A stretch of DNA of 64,000 nt, taken from the NCBI GenBank assembly GCA_947442105.1, contig CANEVH010000006.1, forward strand, positions 1 to 64,000, read 5' to 3'. Below the pieces are notes generated by a model that was not told the DNA's origin, did no database searches, and worked only from the letters and a program-made list of their open reading frames with translations. This stretch comes from Comamonadaceae bacterium. Lineage in GTDB: Bacteria > Pseudomonadota > Gammaproteobacteria > Burkholderiales > Burkholderiaceae_C. A program made the translations under genes and the position numbers. Shown here in pieces: positions 1-7,459 of this stretch (positions are counted from its first letter, which is position 1; each line of letters starts with the position of its first letter).

Positions 1-50
1 AGCTTGCGCAGGGTGAACAGACTCTCGGTGAAGGTGTCGGATCCGCGCAT
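1..50 (-). mobile_element. IS5-like transposase, 5' end only (cut by window edge)
   Basis: Reading leftward from an ATG at 50, the first codons give MRGSDTFTESLFTLRKL and run off the window. This resembles, from memory, the start of IS5-family transposases common in Comamonadaceae (MRGxDTFTESLF...). Only 17 residues are visible, so the family call rests on this N-terminal signature and the catalytic DDE residues cannot be seen. No terminal inverted repeat was identified between 51 and 140. A copy of this kind would mark the left edge of the window as a rearrangement point. Confidence 0.55.
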
Positions 51-158
51 GGTGGGCTCTGGATGGGTCAGTGATTCGGTATTTACCTAGAACGCTTCAG
101 AGGCTGCCGACGTGGACAGGGCGGAAGGTATTTCAGCAGCCTGCTAAGGAGGCCCGCC

Positions 159-1541
159 GTGTACCTACTGAAAAAATCCATAACCTTATCAGCCTGGGCC
201 GCCGCTTCGGCCATGCTGTTAGCTGCGTGCGGGGGTGGCAGTTCGGACTCCCCTGCGCTGACGACGCAAAGCGCCTTGACGGCATCGGCCAACCCCACCA
301 GCATTGTTGCCACCACAGGAACCAGCGCACTGAGCACCTCGGGTGGTTCAGGCTCGGGTGCAGTCACCTACAAAATCAAGTCTGGTAGCTGCACCGTGTC
401 TGGCACCACCCTGACCGCATCGTCCACCGCTGGACCGTGCGTCGTCACGGCCACTAAAGCGGCTGATGCCACCTACGCAGCGGCCTCCGCTGATGTCACC
501 GTTACCGTCACTACACCAGTCGCAGCCAGTACCACGTTTGTAACTTTTGATGAAGCTACAACGCCAACGCTCAGTGGATTCGGTGCTCTTACAGCAACTA
601 TTGCGGCTGACCCCGTTGCAAGCAGCAACAAAGCTGCCAAGTTGGACAAGTTGGCATCCGGGGAAACTTGGGCTGGTGTCACACTTGCCACTTGCCCTGC
701 TGGAACGACTGGCAGCATGCCCACCATTCCCTTAAGCAGCAGCAACAAAACGATGACGTTGCGCGCATATTCGCCCACTGCGAATACCGTGTTTCGCTTA
801 AAGCTTGAAAACTCAGCAGACAACACAAAGACCGTAGAAACTGACGCAACAGTGACAGCAGCTAACACCTGGGAGACCCTCACCTTCGACTTCGGGTCAC
901 CCGCTACCGGCACGAATGCCCTGGACTTAACTACTGTGTTCAACAAAGCCAGTGTATTTCCCAACTTCAACAACAAAGTGACCGCCACTTACTACGTGGA
1001 TGACCTTAAGTTCATCGGTGTCTCGGGTGTTTCACAAACCTGCCCGGCGACCCCTACCTCCGCACTTCCTATGACGTTTGACGATAGCGCGGTGACCTAT
1101 ACCCTGAACGATTTCGGCGGGAACGTGAGCGTAGTGGACGCTGGGCCCAGCGGCAGTGACGGGAAAGTTGCAAAGTCCACCAAAGGTGCTGTAGGAACGC
1201 CCTCTGAAACCTGGGCCGGCACGACTGTCACTACCGGAACTTTGCCCTTCGCTGCCGGAGCAACCACGATGACCGTGCGTGTTTGGGCGCCTAATGCAGG
1301 AACCACTGTGCGCCTGAAGGCTGAAAACCTTACCGACCCTACCGTGTCTGTTGAAACCGACGCCGTCACCACGGTGGCTGCGGGCTGGCAAACCCTGACG
1401 TTCAATTTTGCGAACCAGGCCACTGGCACAGCGGCATTGAACCTGGCCAGCGTATACGGAAAGGTCTCGATTTTTTTTGACTTCAACAAAGCTGGAACGG
1501 GACAGATCTACTACTTCGACACGGTCAAATTCGGCTTGTAA
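159..1541 (+). CDS. Surface lipoprotein with Ig-like region and duplicated C-terminal domains
   Basis: The start is GTG at 159, placed by a near-perfect Shine-Dalgarno (AAGGAGG, 146-152). The 460-residue protein begins with a lipoprotein signal peptide ending in LAAC, so Cys24 should be acylated; a Gly/Ser-rich linker follows. Residues about 35-115 (the TASANPTS...VTATKAADATYAA stretch) look like a bacterial Ig-like fold. Two related domains follow, about 125-285 and 305-460. Both contain FDxxxxxxTLxxFG, SETWAG/GETWAG, TMT(L/V)R and ETDA...WxTLTF(D/N)F segments and end in a YYxDxxKF strand, as in carbohydrate-binding beta-sandwich modules. No catalytic motif is seen. It lies just upstream of the type II secretion operon, which could export it. 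The ligand is unknown. Confidence 0.75.
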   Translation: MYLLKKSITLSAWAAASAMLLAACGGGSSDSPALTTQSALTASANPTSIVATTGTSALSTSGGSGSGAVTYKIKSGSCTVSGTTLTASSTAGPCVVTATKAADATYAAASADVTVTVTTPVAASTTFVTFDEATTPTLSGFGALTATIAADPVASSNKAAKLDKLASGETWAGVTLATCPAGTTGSMPTIPLSSSNKTMTLRAYSPTANTVFRLKLENSADNTKTVETDATVTAANTWETLTFDFGSPATGTNALDLTTVFNKASVFPNFNNKVTATYYVDDLKFIGVSGVSQTCPATPTSALPMTFDDSAVTYTLNDFGGNVSVVDAGPSGSDGKVAKSTKGAVGTPSETWAGTTVTTGTLPFAAGATTMTVRVWAPNAGTTVRLKAENLTDPTVSVETDAVTTVAAGWQTLTFNFANQATGTAALNLASVYGKVSIFFDFNKAGTGQIYYFDTVKFGL

Positions 1542-1618
1542 GAGAACTGAAAGCGATGCGAAAGCCAGGCACTGCGTAATCCGCGTGCGAAGCCAGCACG
1601 CTGCGTAGCGAGAAGATG

Positions 1619-1652
1619 CACCGCGATGCCCACAAGGCATCGCGGTGTTTTT
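1619..1652 (+). terminator. Rho-independent terminator after the lipoprotein gene
   Basis: A perfect 12-bp stem (CACCGCGATGCC, 1619-1630, with GGCATCGCGGTG, 1636-1647), a 5-nt loop and a run of five T. It separates the lipoprotein transcript from the gsp operon that starts 65 bp downstream. Confidence 0.9.
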
Positions 1653-1716
1653 ACTTTTGTCAGGCAAAATTGACTGATCTCGGCGCAAGCCGGTCCTGCC
1701 CGCACTACCAACGACC

Positions 1717-2160
1717 ATGTCCTTGCAAAAACACCTTTTGTCAAAAACCGCACAATGCGGCTTCACCCTCATCGAGCTGATGGTGGTGCTGCTCATCATC
1801 GGCGTGCTCGCCGCGCTCATCGTGCCCAATGTGCTGGACCGGGCGGACGACGCCAAGGCCACGGCGGCCAAAACCGACGTGAGCAATCTGATACAAGCGC
1901 TCAAGCTCTACAAGCTTGACAACAGCCGCTACCCCAGCGCCGAGCAAGGCCTGGCCGCGCTGGTGAGCAAGCCCAGCACCGAACCGGTGCCATCCAACTG
2001 GAAGAAAAACCTGGACCTGCTGCCCAACGACCCCTGGGGCAAGCCCTATGTGTACCTGAACCCCGGCGTCAAAAGCGAGATTGATGTCATGTCCTTCGGC
2101 GCCGACGGCCAGCCTGGCGGCGAGGGCAAGAATGCCGACATTGGCAGCTGGCAGCCCTAA
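1717..2160 (+). CDS. gspG: Type II secretion major pseudopilin GspG
   Basis: This 147-residue protein is the major pseudopilin that builds the type II secretion pseudopilus. It has a short basic leader, a prepilin peptidase site CG|FTLIELM at about residues 14-15 with the conserved Glu5 of the mature protein, and a single hydrophobic helix. The globular part carries the GspG hallmarks YKLDNSRYPSAEQGLAAL and DPWGKPY, and an acidic C-terminal loop (SFGADGQPGGEGKNADI) like the calcium-binding loop of the family. It is the first gene of an eleven-gene gsp cluster. No gspC lies upstream. Confidence 0.95.
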   Translation: MSLQKHLLSKTAQCGFTLIELMVVLLIIGVLAALIVPNVLDRADDAKATAAKTDVSNLIQALKLYKLDNSRYPSAEQGLAALVSKPSTEPVPSNWKKNLDLLPNDPWGKPYVYLNPGVKSEIDVMSFGADGQPGGEGKNADIGSWQP

Positions 2161-2179
2161 ATCCCTGCACCCACCGGCA

Positions 2180-2722
2180 GTGCCATGGGGCCGCAGTGTT
2201 GGCGCCAGACGCTTGGCGCAACACCTTTTGCCCAGACGCGGCGCCCAGGGCTTTACCCTCTTGGAGCTGCTGGTGGTGATGGCCATCATTGCCATTGCTT
2301 CGGCTGGCGTGGCGCTCACCCTGCGCGACAGCGGCGCCTCCAACTTGGAGCGCGACGCCCAGCGTTTGGCAGCGGTGTTGGAGTCTGGGCGCGCACAGTC
2401 GCGCATGCAGGGCACACCGGTGCTGTGGCGCGCGGTGCCCGACGGCTTTGTGACAGAGGGCCTGAACCCGCCACTGCCACCGCAAACTTGGTTGAGTGCA
2501 GACACGGTCGTCATCGCCGTGCTGCGCAAGCCTGATGCCAGCACACCAACCAACAACGCCGCCGCGCACCTCATCTTGGGACCAGAGCCCATATTGGACG
2601 CACAAGCCGTGGTGCTGGCCGCACGCGGCAAAACCGAGCTGCGCGTACAGCTCTCCAGCGACGGGCTGCGCCCATTTACCATCGTGCCGCCAGGCTCGCC
2701 CTTGGGCATGGCCGCACCATGA
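2180..2722 (+). CDS. gspH: Type II secretion minor pseudopilin GspH
   Basis: A minor pseudopilin with the class III signal AQG|FTLLELLVVMAIIAIASAGVAL. The open frame extends back to 2081, inside gspG. GTG at 2180, 19 bp after the gspG stop, is the most plausible start and gives 180 residues with a basic leader; it has no strong ribosome-binding site. The C-terminal part (LSSDGLRPFTIVPPGSPLG) matches GspH-type pseudopilins, which sit near the pilus tip. It overlaps gspI by 4 nt (ATGA). Confidence 0.85.
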   Translation: MPWGRSVGARRLAQHLLPRRGAQGFTLLELLVVMAIIAIASAGVALTLRDSGASNLERDAQRLAAVLESGRAQSRMQGTPVLWRAVPDGFVTEGLNPPLPPQTWLSADTVVIAVLRKPDASTPTNNAAAHLILGPEPILDAQAVVLAARGKTELRVQLSSDGLRPFTIVPPGSPLGMAAP

Positions 2723-3096
2723 GCCGCACCATGCGGTCGACACAGCGAATGCACGGTTTCACGCTGGTGGAGGTGCTGGTGGCGCTGGCCATTGTGGGTG
2801 TGGCGCTGCTGGCGGGCCTCAAAGCCACTGGCGCGCTCACCCTGCACGCGCAGCGCCAAAGTGACGTGCTGCTGGGCCAGTTATGCGCTGAGAACGCGCT
2901 GCACCAGATTCGCCTGCTGCGCCAAATGCCTGGCGTGGGCGAAACCAGCCGCGAATGCGTACAAGCCGGGCAAACCTACACGCTGCTGCTCAATGTGCAA
3001 CCCACGCCCAACCCCAACTTTGTGCGGGTAGACACCCAGGTGCGCAACGCCGACGAACCGGTGCTGCGCCTGTCCACCATCGTGGGGCGCAACTGA
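2719..3096 (+). CDS. gspI: Type II secretion minor pseudopilin GspI
   Basis: A 125-residue minor pseudopilin with cleavage site HG|FTLVEVLVALAIVGVALLAGLKA. In the family, GspI nucleates the tip complex with GspJ and GspK. Length and order (H-I-J-K) fit. Start and stop codons overlap both neighbours (ATGA with gspH; shared A with gspJ), so translation is probably coupled. Confidence 0.9.
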   Translation: MSRTMRSTQRMHGFTLVEVLVALAIVGVALLAGLKATGALTLHAQRQSDVLLGQLCAENALHQIRLLRQMPGVGETSRECVQAGQTYTLLLNVQPTPNPNFVRVDTQVRNADEPVLRLSTIVGRN

Positions 3097-3854
3097 TGCG
3101 TACGCCCACCGGCCAGCGCGGCTTTACGCTGGTGGAATTGCTCGTGGCGCTGGCGCTGATGGCACTGATGGCGGCCCTGTCCTGGCGCGGTCTGGACGGC
3201 ATGACCGCCGCGCAAAAGCGCCTGGCCCAACACGCGGACGCGGTGCTGACGCTGCAAACCGGGCTGGCCCAATGGGGCGCCGACCTGGACGCGCTGGCGC
3301 AGCAGCCCAACACGCCCAGCATCGACTGGGACGGCCGCGCCCTGCGCTTGCTGCGCCGGGGCAGCCAGTCGGGCACCGAGGGCTTGCACGTGGTGGCCTG
3401 GTCGCAGCGCCGCGTGGGCGACACACTGTATTGGCTGCGCTGGCAGTCGCCGGAGCTGACCACGCGCGCGGCCCTGCAAACGGCCTGGAACCAGGCCGCG
3501 CGCTGGGGCCAAAACCCCAGCGACGAAGACCGGCAACAGGAGGTGCGCATTACGCCGGTGCTGGGATGGCAGATATTTTTCTACCGAGGCGGCGCCTGGA
3601 CCAACCCGCTGTCCTCGGCGGATGCCGCCGCTGGCACGGCAGCGGCACCCGAAGGTGCGGCGTCGGCGCCCGGCGCGGCAGTTGGTTCACTGTTTGGTGG
3701 TCTGGGTGGCACGGTCGTCAAAACCCCGACTGCTGCGCCGGGCAACGCCATGCCAGACGGCGTGCGCCTGATGCTCACCCTGCCTGCCGACCAGGCCATC
3801 AGCGGCCTGCTCACCCGCGACTGGTCGCGCCCAGGCTTGGGGGGTGCACAGTGA
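3096..3854 (+). CDS. gspJ: Type II secretion minor pseudopilin GspJ
   Basis: The start is ATG at 3096, overlapping the gspI stop; the frame is open further upstream but overlaps gspI. The leader MRTPTGQRG|FTLVELLVAL is a clear prepilin signal. The body contains GspJ-like features: an early WRGLDGM segment, VVAWSQRRVGDTLYWLRW, and WQIFFYRGGAWTNPL. An Ala/Gly/Pro-rich insert (AAAGTAAAPEGAASAPGAAVG) before the final strands is an expansion not expected of the core fold. It acts in the tip complex with GspI and GspK. Confidence 0.9.
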   Translation: MRTPTGQRGFTLVELLVALALMALMAALSWRGLDGMTAAQKRLAQHADAVLTLQTGLAQWGADLDALAQQPNTPSIDWDGRALRLLRRGSQSGTEGLHVVAWSQRRVGDTLYWLRWQSPELTTRAALQTAWNQAARWGQNPSDEDRQQEVRITPVLGWQIFFYRGGAWTNPLSSADAAAGTAAAPEGAASAPGAAVGSLFGGLGGTVVKTPTAAPGNAMPDGVRLMLTLPADQAISGLLTRDWSRPGLGGAQ

Positions 3855-4879
3855 AGCACGCGAGCACGCCCAGCGCCCAGCGCGGCGCCGCCATTTTGAT
3901 GGCCATGCTCACCGTGGTGCTGGTGGCCACGCTGGCCTCGGCCGCGCTGTGGCAGCAGTGGCGCGCGGTGGAGGTGGAAGCGGCCGAACGCACGCGCGCC
4001 CAGTCGTCTTGGGTGCTGACCGGCGCGCTGGACTGGGCGCGGCTGATCTTGTCCGAAGATGGCCGCAAAGGCGGCTCGGACCACCTGTCCGAACCGTGGG
4101 CCTTGCCGCTGGAGCAGGCGCGCCTGTCCACCTTTTTGGCCGCTGACCGCAGTGACAGCCTGGCCGCAGACGCAAGCACCAACGCCTTTTTGTCCGGCCA
4201 GATCGTGGACTTGCAAGCACGGCTGAACCTGCGCAACCTGGTGCAAGACGATGGCAAGGTCTATGCGCCTGCGCTGCGTATGTGGGAGCGGCTGTTCACC
4301 CAACTGCGCTTGCCGCGCGCCAGCCTGGACCGGATGGTGGCGCAGTTGCTGCGCGCGCACCGCGCCAGCGCCGCGCCTACCGGGGCCGACGCCCGCGCAG
4401 ACCCTGGCAATGACGGAGCGCTGTGGCCCCAAGAACCCGACCAGATGGCGTGGCTGGGGCTGGACGCGCAAACGCAAGCGCAACTGCAGCCCTATATCAC
4501 GGTGCTGCCCGAACGCACGCCGGTCAACCTGAACACCGCCGCAGGCCCGGTGCTGATGGCCTGTCTGGATGGCGTAGAGCAGGCCGATGTGCGACGCTTG
4601 CTCAGCGCCCGCAGCCTGGCGCCCTGGGAGAGCCTGGACGACGTAAAAAAGGCGGCCAAACTGCCGCAGCTCGTACTAGACGCCCAGCTGGTGGACACCC
4701 GCACGCGCTTTTTTGCCCTGCGCGGCACCCTGCAAATTGACGGCAACACGGTACAGGAATACTCGGTGGTGCAGCGCGACACCATGGCGGTAAAAACCCT
4801 GTGGCGCAAGCGCCCGCTCAACCCAGCGATCCGCCCTGTGGCCAGCACGCCCACACCTACAATGACCGATGATTTTTGA
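3851..4879 (+). CDS. gspK: Type II secretion minor pseudopilin GspK
   Basis: The start is GTG at 3851, overlapping the gspJ stop (GTGA), and gives 342 residues. The N-terminus RG|AAILMAMLTVVLVATLAS is the GspK-type prepilin signal. A large alpha-helical insertion domain follows, characteristic of the tip-capping pseudopilin, then the PVNLNTA segment and the C-terminal VVQRD strand typical of GspK. The reading frame is open much further upstream, but that part is the shadow of gspJ. Confidence 0.9.
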   Translation: MKHASTPSAQRGAAILMAMLTVVLVATLASAALWQQWRAVEVEAAERTRAQSSWVLTGALDWARLILSEDGRKGGSDHLSEPWALPLEQARLSTFLAADRSDSLAADASTNAFLSGQIVDLQARLNLRNLVQDDGKVYAPALRMWERLFTQLRLPRASLDRMVAQLLRAHRASAAPTGADARADPGNDGALWPQEPDQMAWLGLDAQTQAQLQPYITVLPERTPVNLNTAAGPVLMACLDGVEQADVRRLLSARSLAPWESLDDVKKAAKLPQLVLDAQLVDTRTRFFALRGTLQIDGNTVQEYSVVQRDTMAVKTLWRKRPLNPAIRPVASTPTPTMTDDF

Positions 4880-4882
4880 ACC

Positions 4883-6115
4883 ATGGCCACACTGATAATC
4901 ACCCTCCCCCAGGCGCCGCTGCAAGCGGGCACGGCGGTGGACTTTGTGCTCACGCACGATGGTTTGACGGTGGGCCAGGCCTCCAGCGCACCGCTGGCCT
5001 TGCTGCCGCGCACCGGGGGCACGACCCGCATCAACGACACGCTGTTGCTCCTTGGTGCGGCACAGCTCTCGTGGCACCGGGTGAAGCTGCCCAAAGGCGT
5101 GGCCCGTGCGCGGCTGCGCGCGGTGCTAGAAGGCCTGTTGGAAGACCAATTGCTCGACGAACCGGTCGCCCTTCACTTTGCGCTGGACCCGGACGGCGGC
5201 CGCAGCGAATCCACCTGGGTCGCGGTGTGCGACAAAGCATGGCTGCGCAGCGGCTTGCGGGCCTTGGATGGCGCAGGCATCGCGGTCTCGCGCATCGTGC
5301 CCGAGCTGGTTCCCTTGGCGGCTGACGAGGCGGTAGCCACGGATGGCGCAGCGGGCACACTGGTGGCGGTGGACGGCGCGGGCCAGCCCCTGCTGCTTCA
5401 CGCCAGCGCCAGCGGCGTACTGGCCTACCCCTTGCAGACCGCAAGCCTGGCGTGGCTGAACTGCGCCCCCGACGCACCGCTGCGCGCCGAGCCCGCTGTC
5501 GCCGCGCTGTGCGAAAAACTCTTCGAGCGCCCGGTACTGCTGCAAAGCCGCGCCGAACGCGCGCTGGCAGCCGCGCAAAGCAACTGGGACCTGGCGCAGT
5601 TTGACCTGGTCAACACCCAGCGCAGCCGCAGCCTCAAGCGCCTGGGCGCGGCGTGGCACGCGCTGCTGCGTGCGCCACGGTGGCGCGCTGCGCGCTGGAG
5701 CGTGGTGGCGCTGGTGGCGGTCAATGTGGTGGGGCTTAACGCCCGTGCCGCCGCCGAGCGCGCTGCACTGCAGGCACAGCGCCAAGCCATTGCCGCAGTG
5801 CTTACCAGCACCTTTCCTGCCACGCAGGTGGTGGTGGACGCACCGGCGCAGATGCAGCGTGCCGTGGCCGCTTTGCAACAAGGCAGCGGCGAACTCGGCC
5901 CGCGCGATTTTGAGACCCTGCTGGGCGCCTGGGCGCTGGCTGCGCCCAGCGCCAGCGCGCCCAGTGGGCTGGACTTTGCCAACGGCCAGCTGCGCCTGCA
6001 AGGCCTGGGCCTGGCGCCGCCCGCGCTGGCCGAGGCCACGCAGGCCCTAAAGGCCCAAGGCATCGCCCTTCGCCAAGAAGGCGCCGACCTGCTGCTGCTC
6101 AGGAACACGCCATGA
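4883..6115 (+). CDS. gspL: Type II secretion inner-membrane assembly protein GspL
   Basis: GspL links the cytoplasmic ATPase GspE to the inner-membrane platform. The 410-residue protein has an actin-like cytoplasmic domain (about 1-255), one membrane helix (about residues 272-290, RWSVVALVAVNVVGLNARAA) and a small periplasmic ferredoxin-like domain at the C-terminus. The family is weakly conserved; the call relies on this architecture and on its position between gspK and gspM. It overlaps gspM by ATGA. Confidence 0.85.
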   Translation: MATLIITLPQAPLQAGTAVDFVLTHDGLTVGQASSAPLALLPRTGGTTRINDTLLLLGAAQLSWHRVKLPKGVARARLRAVLEGLLEDQLLDEPVALHFALDPDGGRSESTWVAVCDKAWLRSGLRALDGAGIAVSRIVPELVPLAADEAVATDGAAGTLVAVDGAGQPLLLHASASGVLAYPLQTASLAWLNCAPDAPLRAEPAVAALCEKLFERPVLLQSRAERALAAAQSNWDLAQFDLVNTQRSRSLKRLGAAWHALLRAPRWRAARWSVVALVAVNVVGLNARAAAERAALQAQRQAIAAVLTSTFPATQVVVDAPAQMQRAVAALQQGSGELGPRDFETLLGAWALAAPSASAPSGLDFANGQLRLQGLGLAPPALAEATQALKAQGIALRQEGADLLLLRNTP

Positions 6116-6633
6116 GGGCCTTCGCAGCCAATATGCGGGCAGCACTGCGCGCGGCGTTTGCACTCTGGCAGGCGCGCTGGGCCCAGAGCAGCCCACGAGA
6201 GCAAGGCTTGGTGCGCCTGGCCGCCACGCTCGTGCTGCTGGCGCTGGTGTGGTTGCTGGCTATCAACCCGGCCCTGCGCACGCTGCGTGCAGCGCAAAGC
6301 CAAGGCCCGCTCTTACGCGCCCAACTGCAAGACATGCTGCTGCTCCAAGCCCAAGCCCAGGCGCTGCAAGCCCAGCCGGGTGCGCAAGCACTGGATGCCA
6401 AAAGCCTGGTCGAAGCCTCGCTGCCTGGCTTGAGTGAATCCGCCCGCATGGTGATTGCAGGCGACCGTGCCACCATCACTTTCCAGGGTGGCAGCGCCGA
6501 TGCGCTGGCGCAATGGCTAGGCCAAGTGCGGCTCAACGCCCACGCGCTGCCGCTGGAGCTGCGTTTGGGGCAAAGCAAGGGGCTTTGGAAAGGCAGCGTC
6601 GTCCTGCAACTGCCTGCGCGTGCCGCGCCCTGA
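6112..6633 (+). CDS. gspM: Type II secretion inner-membrane protein GspM
   Basis: A 173-residue bitopic protein. It has an N-terminal amphipathic region (WQARWAQSSPREQGLV, resembling the family W...R(S/T)xREQ motif), a membrane helix (LAATLVLLALVWLLAINPAL, about 39-58), a Gln/Ala-rich coiled segment, and a periplasmic ferredoxin-like domain with ITFQGGSADALAQWLGQ. It partners GspL in the platform and is translationally coupled to gspL. Confidence 0.85.
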   Translation: MRAFAANMRAALRAAFALWQARWAQSSPREQGLVRLAATLVLLALVWLLAINPALRTLRAAQSQGPLLRAQLQDMLLLQAQAQALQAQPGAQALDAKSLVEASLPGLSESARMVIAGDRATITFQGGSADALAQWLGQVRLNAHALPLELRLGQSKGLWKGSVVLQLPARAAP

Positions 6634-6646
6634 CGCCCCATTTGCC

Positions 6647-7453
6647 ATGGCCCGCGCACGCACCCCCAACGCCAAGCACGCCACACTGGGCAGCCCCTGG
6701 GTCTGGGCGTTTTCAGGCGCGGCGCTGGGTGTGGCGCTGGCATTGATCGTGTTTGCCCCTGCGCGCTGGCTGTCTGGGCCGCTAGAAGCCGCAAGTGGCG
6801 GGCAACTGCTGCTGGGCGACGCGCAGGGCACGGTCTGGAGTGGCTCGGGCCAGCTCACGCTCACCGGTGGCCCCGGCAGCAGCGACGCCAGCACCTTGCC
6901 CGGCCGCCTGGCCTGGCAGCTCAAGCCGGGCTGGGGCCAGTTGCAGGTAGAGGTGTTGGCGGACTGCTGCATGGCCTCCGCACTCACCTTGGCCGTATCG
7001 CCACAGTGGGGTGGCGCGCAAGTGCTGGTCAGCGACCAGCGCTCGCAGTGGCCCGCACTTTGGCTGACCGGCTTGGGCACGCCGTGGAACACCATTCGCG
7101 CTGAAGGGCAGTTGGCGCTGACCAGCGCTGGCTTTGGCCTCACCTGGGTGCACGGCAGGCTGCGCTTACAAGGCGGGCTGACGATGGACGCCCTTGACAT
7201 CGCATCGCGCATGTCCACCCTGCGGCCCATGGGCAGCTATCGCTTTGTGCTGGCCGGGGGGGACACGCCCGTTCTGACCTTAAGCACCACCCAGGGCAGC
7301 CTGCAGCTCAGCGGCAAGGGCCAGTGGACCGACGGACGCCTGCGCTTTGACGGCGAGGCCAGGGCCACGCCCGAGCGCCAGGACGCGCTCACCAATCTTT
7401 TGAACATCATCGGACGGCGCCAGGGCGCGCGCTCCATCATCAAAGTGGGTTGA
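6647..7453 (+). CDS. gspN: Type II secretion protein GspN
   Basis: GspN is an accessory type II secretion protein of unclear mechanism. The frame also allows a GTG at 6620 inside gspM; ATG 6647, 13 bp after the gspM stop, is preferred and gives 268 residues, though neither has a clear ribosome-binding site. It shows an N-terminal membrane anchor (WVWAFSGAALGVALALIVFAP) and the typical LxGxAxGTVWSGSGxL segment near residue 50-60, then beta-rich periplasmic sequence ending in an LLNIIGRRQGARSIIKVG tail like other GspN proteins. Confidence 0.85.
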   Translation: MARARTPNAKHATLGSPWVWAFSGAALGVALALIVFAPARWLSGPLEAASGGQLLLGDAQGTVWSGSGQLTLTGGPGSSDASTLPGRLAWQLKPGWGQLQVEVLADCCMASALTLAVSPQWGGAQVLVSDQRSQWPALWLTGLGTPWNTIRAEGQLALTSAGFGLTWVHGRLRLQGGLTMDALDIASRMSTLRPMGSYRFVLAGGDTPVLTLSTTQGSLQLSGKGQWTDGRLRFDGEARATPERQDALTNLLNIIGRRQGARSIIKVG

Positions 7454-7459
7454 ACTTCT

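Noticed and set aside
1741-2859. A 372-codon minus-strand frame across gspG-gspI
   Set aside because: Antisense shadow of clear pseudopilin genes; no recognisable domain.
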